64,000 nucleotides of DNA. It comes from an uncultured Lachnospiraceae bacterium. GTDB lineage: Bacteria; Bacillota; Clostridia; Lachnospirales; Lachnospiraceae. The stretch is taken from assembly GCA_910584325.1 (NCBI GenBank), contig CAJTZH010000003.1, forward strand, positions 4,891 through 68,890. Reading direction: 5' to 3'. Below, one piece after another: positions 1 to 7,931 of the stretch (positions are counted from its first letter, which is position 1; each line of letters starts with the position of its first letter). Below the pieces are notes generated by a model, which worked only from the letters and a program-made list of their open reading frames with translations, made no database searches and had not been told where the DNA came from. The position numbers were made by a program, and so were the translations under genes.

Positions 1-26
1 CCGTCTAATGTAATTTCTATCATCAT
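1..26 (-). CDS. Barstar-like RNase inhibitor, N-terminus only (runs off the window)
   Basis: Only the first eight codons and two bases are present, reading MMIEITLDG if the last codon is glycine. They begin 21 bp after the barnase-like RNase gene on the same strand, behind a GGGGG Shine-Dalgarno (29-34). The short LDG-containing strand resembles how barstar-family inhibitors begin, and barstar next to barnase is the expected toxin-immunity pairing. If correct, the product stays in the cytoplasm and neutralises RNase that has not been exported. The identification rests mostly on context; the rest of the gene lies outside the window. Confidence 0.55.
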
Positions 27-47
27 AACCCCCGCTGATATGTTCCT

Positions 48-644
48 CTATTCATATAACAGCTCAAATGTATTATAATGGTCTTCCGTATAATAAATCA
101 AGCCGTCATTGGAAAAAACAATCCTTTTCGCACCGCGCTTTGCGGCATGCATCGTATCAATATCGCATTCATAGTACTGTCTGCCCGAAGCCTCAGGTAG
201 ATTTCCCTCGTAATTGCCGAACTTGTCTCCGCCGATACACGCGCCGTAAACATAATCGTCAAGTCCGCCGCCGGGCCAGCCAAGCGCCTGTGCTTCTTTC
301 TTCGTCATGAAGTTCGGCGGAAGTTTTCCGTATGTATGAAGGTACAATGCCACATCGTCTTTAGAAGTATAGCTGCCGTCCTCCGCAATTGCCGCAGCAG
401 CGGTTGTCTGCTCCTGCGTGGTGGTTTCCTGCTGTTTTGTGGTTGTCTCTGGTGCGGCTGTCGCGTCTTGTTGTTTTGCGTCCGTCTCTTGCGAAGCAGT
501 CGTCTGTTCTTTGACCGTTGCTTCTATCGAAACCGTCGTCGCGTCCGCAAGCTGACCGGACGGTTTCTTATCGGATGTGCAGCCCGCCCAGAGCGCGAAG
601 CAGAACAACAAAAGTATCATTAATTTTTTTGAAAATTTTTTCAT
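48..644 (-). CDS. Barnase-family ribonuclease, secreted lipoprotein
   Basis: A guanyl-specific endoribonuclease of the barnase (N1/T1) family, predicted to be anchored outside the membrane. The chosen ATG (644) follows an AGGGAT/GGGAG region and gives a Lys-rich start, a hydrophobic stretch and a lipobox (LWAGC). A start 18 bp upstream is possible but has no ribosome binding site. A Thr/Gln/Glu-rich linker of about 60 residues follows, then the roughly 110-residue RNase domain. Barnase hallmarks are visible: LPPNFMTKKEAQALGW, the glutamate in YECDI (Glu73 equivalent), KRIVFSND (Arg87 region) and the terminal DHYNTF histidine (His102 equivalent). The apparent inhibitor gene follows at 26..1. 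The domain and catalytic residues are clear; the biological target (competitors or RNA scavenging) is not. Confidence 0.88.
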   Translation of the reverse strand: MKKFSKKLMILLLFCFALWAGCTSDKKPSGQLADATTVSIEATVKEQTTASQETDAKQQDATAAPETTTKQQETTTQEQTTAAAAIAEDGSYTSKDDVALYLHTYGKLPPNFMTKKEAQALGWPGGGLDDYVYGACIGGDKFGNYEGNLPEASGRQYYECDIDTMHAAKRGAKRIVFSNDGLIYYTEDHYNTFELLYE

Positions 645-761
645 ATCCCTGTAAGCTCCCATATTTTATTTTTTTAAATATGTTTATTCGTCAGACATAA
701 CAGAATCAGGACTATACCAGTCAACTTCATCTGCCGGCTAACCATCGGCAGCCGGAAATTA

Positions 762-1145
762 TCACGCTAAAATTTTATATCCGGCAGTACGAAGTACCTC
801 TAACGCTCTTGCATAATTTTCTTTTTTTGTAAACACATAATCCGTGTTGAATGTTGAAACTGCAAAAATCCCAATGTTATTTTCCGCCAGAATCCCGGTA
901 ATCCCAGAGAGTATGCCAATCAATGAAAATTCCAGCTCTCCCTGAATACGAAACGCCCTCCAGCCGTCATCTCTTTTTATAACATCATACGGCACATCTG
1001 CTGTCATACATACCAATGACTTTTCCTCATCTGTTTTGCCGATAAAACAGTATTGTGCATTCAGATTTACAGATGAATAGTCTGCAGCTTTGCATATTGA
1101 AAAGTCATAATCAATTGTTTTAATCTCTATTGTATTTATCTCCAA
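762..1145 (-). CDS. ACT domain-containing protein (ACT_7/CASTOR-like)
   Basis: A 127-residue cytoplasmic protein built from two small ACT-like halves. The second half contains GELEFSLIGILSGITGIL followed by NNIGIFAVSTFNTDYVF, typical of stand-alone ACT_7 proteins that bind amino acids. The start is TTG at 1145, chosen because GGAGG lies 8 nt upstream. The ligand cannot be read from sequence. It follows fliB on the same strand after a 135-bp gap with no strong terminator, so it could be read from the same transcript. Confidence 0.8.
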   Translation of the reverse strand: MEINTIEIKTIDYDFSICKAADYSSVNLNAQYCFIGKTDEEKSLVCMTADVPYDVIKRDDGWRAFRIQGELEFSLIGILSGITGILAENNIGIFAVSTFNTDYVFTKKENYARALEVLRTAGYKILA

Positions 1146-1280
1146 AAAGGTTCCTCCGGCTGTCTAATCTTCATATTCTTCTTCCATATCTTTTAAAACT
1201 TGTAATAATTGATATAAATTATCAATATTTCCCGCAAGAACGGCGGCTTATATTTGACGTGTCTTTCTTCACTCATCCTA

Positions 1281-2417
1281 TCACAGCAGCGACGCAATCA
1301 GCGCCTCCACATGAAACCGCATGTCGCTGCCGCAATACGCCGCAAGCGCATCCATATTTTCATCGGAATGTTCAATTTCCTTGGAATACAGATGGGCAAG
1401 CCAGATAAAATCCTCAAAAGGCAGTTCCTGTTTCAGAAACCACTGCGAATAATCCACGCAGCGGATGACCAGCGTGCTTACAACACCAAATTTCACTTTA
1501 GAAATTAAATCATAATCGTATACCGCCTTCATAAAATAACGGTAAGTAAAATATACCATAATCTGCTCATAGGCAATCTGCTGATTCTTAAGATATGCAG
1601 TAAATTTCTCCGCCAGTTTCTCATCCATGCATTCATTGTCACTGACTGCTTTTGCCAGAATATCCACCCATTCTGCATTTACCACTTCAAATTTTGTGTA
1701 AATGTTAAGAAGTTCTGTCCTGTTTTCAACGCCGTCAACATGCTTTGCAGCCTTTTTCATCCATTTGCGAACCTGTTTTTCCAAAAAGTCCTCATCCGCA
1801 TACTGATTGCGGACCTTTTCTATTTTTTTGTATTTTCCCTTGTAAATGTATTTCTGAATATCGTTGGAAAACAGCAGAACGACTATCATCCTCCAGATGA
1901 TGTCATGCGTCCTGTCCTGCAAAACCAAAAAACACTGTTCTCTCGCCGCCGTAAGCTGCATATACAAATCATAATCAATCTCATTGAGGGAAATTTCGTC
2001 GTCCGCTTCCTGCACCTGCCATATAAGCGGCTCTGTACGGCGCAAAATCAAGTCCGCCGCAGTCGGACAGGAAAGCGAAATTCCCTTTTCCTTCAAATCG
2101 CCGAAGCATTCATAAAACCGCGGGAACTCTGCGCAGGTGTCGCACAAATGCTCTTCTCCCAGCGCCGTATATAAATCACAGAGATTGCAGTCGTTCAAAA
2201 AACAACAACGCTTATTCGGAGTCAACGTAAAACGAATGCCGTCTTCATCAATGATGGTACTGTCCTTTAACCGTCTGCCAAATTCTCCGGGAACCGTTAC
2301 ATAATACTCCTGCGCCCGCTCGTCAACATCTACTTCCCAGCCTGCGCAGCAACTGTCTTTACAGTCTTTGGCAATACATCTGAACTCTTTATAGTAATCC
2401 GGTACTTTTACTCTCAT
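1281..2417 (-). CDS. fliB: Flagellin lysine-N-methylase
   Basis: The product resembles FliB, which methylates lysine side chains on flagellin. The 378-residue protein begins with the family signature: Cys clusters CIAKDCKDSCCAGW, CCFLNDCNLCDLY and HLCDTCAEFPR within the first 120 residues, probably metal or Fe-S ligands. The rest is helical, as usual in this family. It begins 2 bp after the pectinesterase stop codon, so the two are almost certainly co-transcribed and translationally coupled. No flagellin gene is in the window; its presence implies the organism is flagellated. Confidence 0.9.
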   Translation of the reverse strand: MRVKVPDYYKEFRCIAKDCKDSCCAGWEVDVDERAQEYYVTVPGEFGRRLKDSTIIDEDGIRFTLTPNKRCCFLNDCNLCDLYTALGEEHLCDTCAEFPRFYECFGDLKEKGISLSCPTAADLILRRTEPLIWQVQEADDEISLNEIDYDLYMQLTAAREQCFLVLQDRTHDIIWRMIVVLLFSNDIQKYIYKGKYKKIEKVRNQYADEDFLEKQVRKWMKKAAKHVDGVENRTELLNIYTKFEVVNAEWVDILAKAVSDNECMDEKLAEKFTAYLKNQQIAYEQIMVYFTYRYFMKAVYDYDLISKVKFGVVSTLVIRCVDYSQWFLKQELPFEDFIWLAHLYSKEIEHSDENMDALAAYCGSDMRFHVEALIASLL

Positions 2418-2419
2418 TT

Positions 2420-3397
2420 CTACTCCTCAACAAAGTATTCCCACAAAACATTCTGTTTGCTGAACTGCTTTGCTTCCGATGTTTTTAATAACTGTATCCA
2501 GCCTGCGCGTCTTGCCGTGCCTTCGTATTTACAGCGGTATTCCGCAAAAAACGCGGTGTCATGTGCCTTGGGTTTATGCCAGTCATGCCAGCCGTCCACC
2601 TTAATATGTCTGCCGATTTCGCATCCAAGCAGCACAGTCTTTGCGTAAATGCGCCACGGTCTTCCGAGGTAAACGGAATTTTCCGGGCAGTCCCCCGTAA
2701 ACCGGCATTTATAAAATACAAATCCGCAGTCGTTGTCTCTCCACGTACAGGGCGCCGCCACATAACCTTTGACGCTTCCCTCATACCGCTCGTCGTCCTC
2801 GGTAATATTATAACGGGAAAAAATCTCGCACTGGTCAAAATATGCCGCCGCGCCGCCGAAAATAAAATCGATGTCTCCCTCGATATAGCAATTCTTATAA
2901 AACTGTCTCGCGTCTGTCATATGTAAATCTGCCCCAAGCTGCTCCTCGCAGTTTGTTTTACATTCCGGTCCCGGCGCCGTAAACAGCGTATCCTGACAGC
3001 CGATAAGACGGCAGTTATAAAACTGCATCCTGTCTCCGTCAGCATAAAGCGCCACTGCCTGCCCAAAATCCCGTCCGTTCCCAGCAGTATTCTTTACCGT
3101 AATGTTTTTCATAATTATATTGTCTCCGCAAAGTTTTAATGTTGCGGTGCGCATGGTTCCGTAAGGCGTTCCGTCCTCCATGAGTTTTTTCGCGTAATCG
3201 CCGTACACAATGACCGTATGCTCGGCGCTCTCGCCGATAATCGTCACATCACCGCGGGCAAGCTCTAGTTTTTCATCATATATTCCGTTTAATATATGGA
3301 TATCTACATGACCTTTTAGTTCCATCGCCATCGAAAAAGCCTGTCCGATGGTTTCGACCTGCCCCCTGCCGTATTTTCCTACCGTGATTATGCTCAT
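2420..3397 (-). CDS. Pectin methylesterase (carbohydrate esterase family 8)
   Basis: Hydrolyses methyl esters of polygalacturonate, releasing methanol and making pectin accessible to lyases. The 325-residue right-handed beta-helix protein carries the CE8 motifs in order: GQAVALYADGD, GCQDTLF, GDIDFIFGGAAAYF (catalytic Asp) and YLGRPWR. There is no signal peptide, so it should act in the cytoplasm on imported methyl-esterified oligogalacturonides. An AAGGAGG site precedes the ATG. It heads an operon with fliB, and a 15-bp palindrome sits on its promoter. Confidence 0.93.
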   Translation of the reverse strand: MSIITVGKYGRGQVETIGQAFSMAMELKGHVDIHILNGIYDEKLELARGDVTIIGESAEHTVIVYGDYAKKLMEDGTPYGTMRTATLKLCGDNIIMKNITVKNTAGNGRDFGQAVALYADGDRMQFYNCRLIGCQDTLFTAPGPECKTNCEEQLGADLHMTDARQFYKNCYIEGDIDFIFGGAAAYFDQCEIFSRYNITEDDERYEGSVKGYVAAPCTWRDNDCGFVFYKCRFTGDCPENSVYLGRPWRIYAKTVLLGCEIGRHIKVDGWHDWHKPKAHDTAFFAEYRCKYEGTARRAGWIQLLKTSEAKQFSKQNVLWEYFVEE

Positions 3398-3431
3398 GTA
3401 AAAACCCTCCTTGTCCCCTGTTTCTCCTAGT

Positions 3432-3450
3432 ATTATACCACAATGTGGTA
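3432..3450 (-). promoter_or_regulatory. -10 box and palindromic operator of the pectinesterase-fliB operon
   Basis: On the minus strand a TATAAT (3437-3432) is immediately preceded by the perfect inverted repeat TACCACA-N-TGTGGTA (3436-3450), which overlaps its first bases. No convincing -35 is seen. A 7-bp-arm palindrome in the spacer of a sugar-utilisation promoter is a typical repressor or activator site. The regulator is not identifiable here. Confidence 0.65.
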
Positions 3451-3473
3451 ATAAATAAATATAAAATTTGGGT

Positions 3474-3504
3474 AAAAAAAGAGACCTTCCAAGAAGTCTC
3501 TTTT
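3474..3504 (-). terminator. Rho-independent terminator after the MCP/FMN-binding operon
   Basis: AAAAGAGAC (3477-3485) pairs with GTCTCTTTT (3496-3504) around an 11-nt loop, with a T run on the minus strand. It ends the transcript coming from the gene that stops at 3568. Confidence 0.8.
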
Positions 3505-3567
3505 ACGGATTCTTATTGTCTTTACTTCCACTCTGCCATATCCCTCATCTGATACTGCACCGTTCAT

Positions 3568-4011
3568 TTACGGTGCGGTATCAACAACTACAATGCTGGA
3601 ATCCCCATGCAGCGCCTGTTCCACTACCGCTGCTGCCAGCTTCTTAAAAGAATCATAAGAAGACGTTGCTCCTGTCAACGCATCAATCGTATCATCACCC
3701 TGTCCTCCTAAAAGCTGACCGGCGTAATAACGTGTATATTCATTGGGATATGTGCCGTTGGAATGAAGCATGTTCTGCATATAAGCGGTGTCCCAGCTTT
3801 TAATAAATCCGCTGGGATTCTCCGCATTATATTCTACAGAAACAATACTTCCGTCCTTTACCATAATCGTAACATACTCTTTCCACCCATGATTAAACTG
3901 CGCTGCCTGTGCCGTATAGTATCCATCCTGAAGGCCTGTTTCTTCACCACATGCCGACAAAGCCATCACCACAAATATTAACAGCGCTGTCATGCTAAAT
4001 AATTTCTTCAT
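3568..4011 (-). CDS. FMN-binding domain lipoprotein
   Basis: A 147-residue exported lipoprotein (lipobox LSAC, Cys at about residue 21) with a single FMN-binding domain. The pattern DALTGATSSYDS matches the D-x-x-(S/T)-G-A-T motif on which FMN is covalently attached through threonine in NqrC/RnfG-type proteins, so extracellular flavinylation is plausible. No ApbE transferase is in the window. Its ATG overlaps the stop of the upstream chemoreceptor by 4 bp (ATGA), so both are made together. The coupling hints at redox-linked sensing, which is inference. Confidence 0.85.
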   Translation of the reverse strand: MKKLFSMTALLIFVVMALSACGEETGLQDGYYTAQAAQFNHGWKEYVTIMVKDGSIVSVEYNAENPSGFIKSWDTAYMQNMLHSNGTYPNEYTRYYAGQLLGGQGDDTIDALTGATSSYDSFKKLAAAVVEQALHGDSSIVVVDTAP

Positions 4012-6032
4012 CTGCCGCGTCCCTCCTTCAATACAAATTTTTGCACCTGTTCGTGTAAAACTTCCGCCTCTTTTGCCAGCAGTCCGCTGGATTGTTCCAT
4101 ATCGCCGGCATTTTGCAGATTATGGTCGGCAATGGCAGAAATAGAGGCAATACGTTCCTCCATAATAACCAGCGCATTTTCCTGTCCATGAACTGCCGCG
4201 ACCAGTTTATCCGAGATTTCGCTAATCTCATCTGAAACTGATTGCAAATGTTTGAGAGAACCTGCAGTATCCTCCGTCAGTTCCACACCGTTTTGAATAA
4301 TCGCCTTCGTAGAGTTTACCATCTCCGTAGCGCTTTGTGCCGCCTCTGCGCTCTTAGACGCAAGCTGCTTTACTTCTTTTGCCACCACTGCAAAACCTTT
4401 TCCCGCCACTCCCGCACGGGATGCCTCTATAGATGCGTTCAGCGCAAGAACGCTGGTCTGAAAAGCAATATCCTCAATCAGCTGGGAAATTTTCGTAATT
4501 TCCTGCGCGTTTGTACTGATATCTTCCATCGCGGCCGAGAGGGATGCCATCCTTACGTTTGCCTCCTCAATACATTTCATAATTTCTTCTGTTTTTTCAT
4601 GCGCCTGTCCGCTGCTCTTTGAAACATCAGATAATTGTTCTTTTACACCGGAAACTTCCTGCACCAGCTCTTCGGCCGACCGGTTTTGCTCCACCGATGC
4701 CTGATGCAGTTCCCCTGACTGACCGTTCAAAGCTTCCGACATACTGGTGAGCCGCTCTGCCGCCGCACGAAATCCTATAATTGTTTCATTCATGGAATCA
4801 ATAATACTATGGAGACTCTTCTTAATCAAAGAAAAATCTCCCTTATACTCTACCTGCGGAGCAACGCATAAGTTTCCTGCCGCAATCTGGGACAATACCT
4901 TCTGAATATCCGATATGTAACGGTTGAAACTCTCTACCGTATCGGAGAGCGTCCGGGTCAGAATCTCCAGCTCGTCGCCTGAATGAACCAGTTCTACTTT
5001 TTCATGTATATCACCGTCGGAAAACGCCACCATCCTGCCTGTTACACTCTTAACCGGTCTGGAAATCGTTCTTGCCAGACGGAGCGCCAAAAAAATAGAA
5101 ACTGTCAATACTGCTAATGTAGAGAGTATCGCTGCCAGCATTGCCGCATTAATCAAATGATTATAATCCGATTTGGGAATCTGAATGACCAAAGACCACT
5201 GTGTTCCCCTGATAGGTGAAAATGCAGCCAGCATATCTTCACCACCGTCCGCATACTCTACCGCCCCGGTTTCTCCGGTAACCGCACGGTCAAGTTTTGC
5301 GTTTCCGCCGCCAATCTCCGAAAGCGTACTTTTCCCAAGCACCATGGACTGATCGGGATGTCCTGTGACAATTCCGTTCCTGTCTACCATATAAGCCGTA
5401 CTATGTTTACCAATATTAATATTGCTGATTACATCATTTAATGTATCGTATTTATAAACACCTACCACATAAAAACTGGTTTCTCCGTTTTCCTTCACCG
5501 GCATTCCCATTGTTATGCCCAGCTGCTCCTGATAAATCGTGCTGGAAAATGTAGTAAGATTGTCTGTTTCCTGAAGAAGTGAAAAAAAACTGTCCTCCAA
5601 ACGCTCCGGCGCGCCGTCAAGTCCCTGAATCAGTCTTCCGTCCAGACCATACAGTGCAATTGTATGTAGTTCGTATATTTCTGCCGCCTCTTTTAAAACT
5701 GCTTCACGATTGATCCAGACTGCCTCTGCACCCAGACGGTTCTCTCCTGTCACCCCATCATCTACAGAGCTCATACGGGAGTCTTTGGCAATCGCTATCA
5801 TCCTGTCTGCCAGCATATGAATATTGGCTTCCACAGTTTTCGCAGACTGGCGAACCATAGGCTGCATGCTGTCCAACAGAATGCTGCTTGCAAGCGAACG
5901 CATGAATAACGCCATAATCACACAACACACAACAACCAATATCAGGATATTAAAAGTTGTGCTTAGCAATATTCTTCCATTAAGACTCCTTTTAACTTTA
6001 TGACTGTGAAAATCTGCCTTTTTCCCGTTCAC
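4008..6032 (-). CDS. Methyl-accepting chemotaxis protein with dCache sensor
   Basis: A 674-residue transmembrane chemoreceptor. TM1 lies at about residues 21-45, followed by an extracellular sensor of about 245 residues with dCache features (YMVDRNGIVTGHP, then SPIRGTQWSLVIQIP). TM2 is at about 290-315, followed by a HAMP segment (ARTISRPVKSVTGRM) and a long signalling coiled coil. The CheA/CheW-binding tip is clear: AFQTSVLALNASIEASRAG followed by GKGFAVVAKEVKQLA. The start is GTG, 10 nt after GGAGAG. It is translationally coupled to the FMN-binding lipoprotein. Its ligand is not predictable beyond the Cache class (small organic molecules). Confidence 0.93.
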   Translation of the reverse strand: MNGKKADFHSHKVKRSLNGRILLSTTFNILILVVVCCVIMALFMRSLASSILLDSMQPMVRQSAKTVEANIHMLADRMIAIAKDSRMSSVDDGVTGENRLGAEAVWINREAVLKEAAEIYELHTIALYGLDGRLIQGLDGAPERLEDSFFSLLQETDNLTTFSSTIYQEQLGITMGMPVKENGETSFYVVGVYKYDTLNDVISNINIGKHSTAYMVDRNGIVTGHPDQSMVLGKSTLSEIGGGNAKLDRAVTGETGAVEYADGGEDMLAAFSPIRGTQWSLVIQIPKSDYNHLINAAMLAAILSTLAVLTVSIFLALRLARTISRPVKSVTGRMVAFSDGDIHEKVELVHSGDELEILTRTLSDTVESFNRYISDIQKVLSQIAAGNLCVAPQVEYKGDFSLIKKSLHSIIDSMNETIIGFRAAAERLTSMSEALNGQSGELHQASVEQNRSAEELVQEVSGVKEQLSDVSKSSGQAHEKTEEIMKCIEEANVRMASLSAAMEDISTNAQEITKISQLIEDIAFQTSVLALNASIEASRAGVAGKGFAVVAKEVKQLASKSAEAAQSATEMVNSTKAIIQNGVELTEDTAGSLKHLQSVSDEISEISDKLVAAVHGQENALVIMEERIASISAIADHNLQNAGDMEQSSGLLAKEAEVLHEQVQKFVLKEGRGR

Positions 6033-6146
6033 GTTACAATCTCTCCTTTGCTTAAATTTTTCTCAGAATGCAATAAAAAACCATTCATCCTATTAAAAAT
6101 TTTAATCTGTCCAAAATCAATAAATAGAAGAATGGCTTCGTTTAAG

Positions 6147-6174
6147 AGTATACCATAAAAAAACAAATAATCAA
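6147..6174 (-). promoter_or_regulatory. Sigma-A-like promoter for the MCP operon
   Basis: Minus-strand TTGATT (6174-6169), 16-bp spacer, TATACT (6152-6147). It would give a leader of about 105 nt before the GTG start of the MCP. Confidence 0.55.
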
Positions 6175-6232
6175 GCTCTTAATTATAAAAAAAACGGAGC
6201 CATGCAGCATTATTTTCCCTGCGCGTAAAATC

Positions 6233-7234
6233 CTAGCCGTCGCGGTACATGCTGTTTTTCGGAAACGTAATCGCTGCCTGTGTATACACGCCCTGTTCTG
6301 ACTCTATTTGCAGATTCAGTCCCAGCTTCCTGCACAGTTTACCGGCCAAATAAAGTCCCATACCGCTGGAATGCTCTTTTTTTCTGTCTGTTCCCGTAAA
6401 CCCCTTTTCCATCACCCGGCTTATATCTGATTTGCTTATTCCTAAGCCGTTATCCCGTATGACAAGCACCTCGCTGTTGCCGCCCTGCCGGCAGAAAATT
6501 TCTATCTCTTTCTCCTCTTTTTCCAGATATTTAATACTGTTTTGCAGAATCTGGGACAGGATAAACAGCAGCCATTTTTCATCCGTATAAATTTGATAGT
6601 CCAAATCATGAATATTTAACAGGATTCCTCTGCTCCGAATATAGTACCTGTATTTTAAGATAACGCTGTGAACGGCTTCCGATATCATAACTTCCTTTAC
6701 GAAATAATCCTTTTCCGCGGTATCGCTTCTCGCAAAAAACAGAATCTGTTCTACGAGATGATTTATCTTATCCAGTTCGCTTTTTTGCGCATAGCTGCCG
6801 TTATTATCAAATGTAAGCGCCAATGCCGCAATCGGTGTTTTCATTTCATGGACAAAACTTTCGATATATTCCCGGTATTCGAGCGAACGATTCTCCAGTT
6901 CCCCGATTCTGTCGTTCATAGATTTGCAGGCTTGCCTTAACGCGTAAAAATACGCTCTGTTTTCCAGTGTATCCGGCTTCTTTAACAGTTCCGCTATCAA
7001 ATATTTTTCCTCCAGATTATCCACCAGCGAGACAATTTTATTGTATTTTTTCTTTGCAAAAAAATATTGCACAGACAAAAACAGCAGTGCGAACAATGCC
7101 GATAAAACTGCCGCCAGCACAATATGGTACGCAGGTACGCCCCACATGCCAAGGATACAGACTGTCAGCAGAATAAAAACCGTCTGAAAGAATATCCAGA
7201 CTATTTTTTCTTCCAGAAACGCCATAAAACTCAT
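6233..7234 (-). CDS. BceS-type intramembrane-sensing histidine kinase
   Basis: A 333-residue sensor kinase with two TM helices near the N-terminus (about 11-31 and 36-58) and almost no extracellular loop, the architecture of kinases that sense through a partner ABC transporter. The phosphoacceptor His129 lies in FVHEMKTPIAAL. The ATPase has N-box (ILQNSIKYL), G1 (IRDNGLGI) and G2 (SSGMGLYLAGKL) motifs. Its start overlaps the response-regulator stop (ATGA). It is the last gene of the ATPase-permease-regulator-kinase operon, and by family knowledge would respond to peptide antibiotics acting on lipid II cycle intermediates. Confidence 0.9.
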   Translation of the reverse strand: MSFMAFLEEKIVWIFFQTVFILLTVCILGMWGVPAYHIVLAAVLSALFALLFLSVQYFFAKKKYNKIVSLVDNLEEKYLIAELLKKPDTLENRAYFYALRQACKSMNDRIGELENRSLEYREYIESFVHEMKTPIAALALTFDNNGSYAQKSELDKINHLVEQILFFARSDTAEKDYFVKEVMISEAVHSVILKYRYYIRSRGILLNIHDLDYQIYTDEKWLLFILSQILQNSIKYLEKEEKEIEIFCRQGGNSEVLVIRDNGLGISKSDISRVMEKGFTGTDRKKEHSSGMGLYLAGKLCRKLGLNLQIESEQGVYTQAAITFPKNSMYRDG

Positions 7235-7890
7235 AATTGATACCCCGCTCCCCTGACTGTTTTCAGTAAATCGTCTATTCCTATCTCCGCCGCTTTTTTC
7301 CTCAGTCTGGCAATGTTGACCGTCAGAACATTTTCATCCAGATAATATTTGTCGTTCCACAGCTTTTCCAGAAGTTCTTCCCTGCCGATAACCCTGTCGT
7401 CGTTCATAAAGAAATAGTATAGGATTCTGAATTCATTGCGCGTGAGCTCAATTTCTTTCCCATCCTTTTTCAAAAGCGATAAATGCATATCAAGCGTATA
7501 ACCGTTTTTGCTGATTTCCCGGAATGTCTGCGGGTCGGATAAATGGATGGCTCTTTTTATTTTTTCCAGCAAAATCATGGTATCATACGGTTTTGTAATA
7601 AAATCGGCACCGCCTGCCAGAATACTTCTCAGCTCATCCTCTGCCGTATCCCTGCCCGTCACGAAAATCACCGGCGTCTTCCTCTGTTCTCTGAGTTTTT
7701 CACAGATATGATAGCCGTTTTCAAAAGGCAGGCAGACATCCAGCAAAATCAAATCCGGATTACTCTGTTCCAGCTCCCATAAAATATTTTCAAAATCACG
7801 GATCTGTACGACCTGATACGCGTTTCGTTCCAGCAATTTTGCAAGTTCTTCCCTGATAACATTGTCGTCTTCAATAATCGCGATTCTCAT
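7231..7890 (-). CDS. BceR-type OmpR-family response regulator
   Basis: Receiver domain (IIEDDNVIREEL, phosphorylated Asp in LLDVCLPF, Lys in FITKPYD) followed by a winged-helix DNA-binding domain (RNEFRILYYFF, VLTVNIARLRKK). The start at 7890 has GGAGG 5 nt upstream and gives 219 residues. The frame is open upstream to 7935, overlapping the permease, but that extension lacks family similarity. It should bind the TTACA-N4-TGTAA box at the operon promoter and activate the transporter genes. Confidence 0.92.
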   Translation of the reverse strand: MRIAIIEDDNVIREELAKLLERNAYQVVQIRDFENILWELEQSNPDLILLDVCLPFENGYHICEKLREQRKTPVIFVTGRDTAEDELRSILAGGADFITKPYDTMILLEKIKRAIHLSDPQTFREISKNGYTLDMHLSLLKKDGKEIELTRNEFRILYYFFMNDDRVIGREELLEKLWNDKYYLDENVLTVNIARLRKKAAEIGIDDLLKTVRGAGYQL

Positions 7891-7931
7891 TCCTGCCTCC
7901 GCTTTCTGCTCTGCCGGACTGTCACCCGAAC

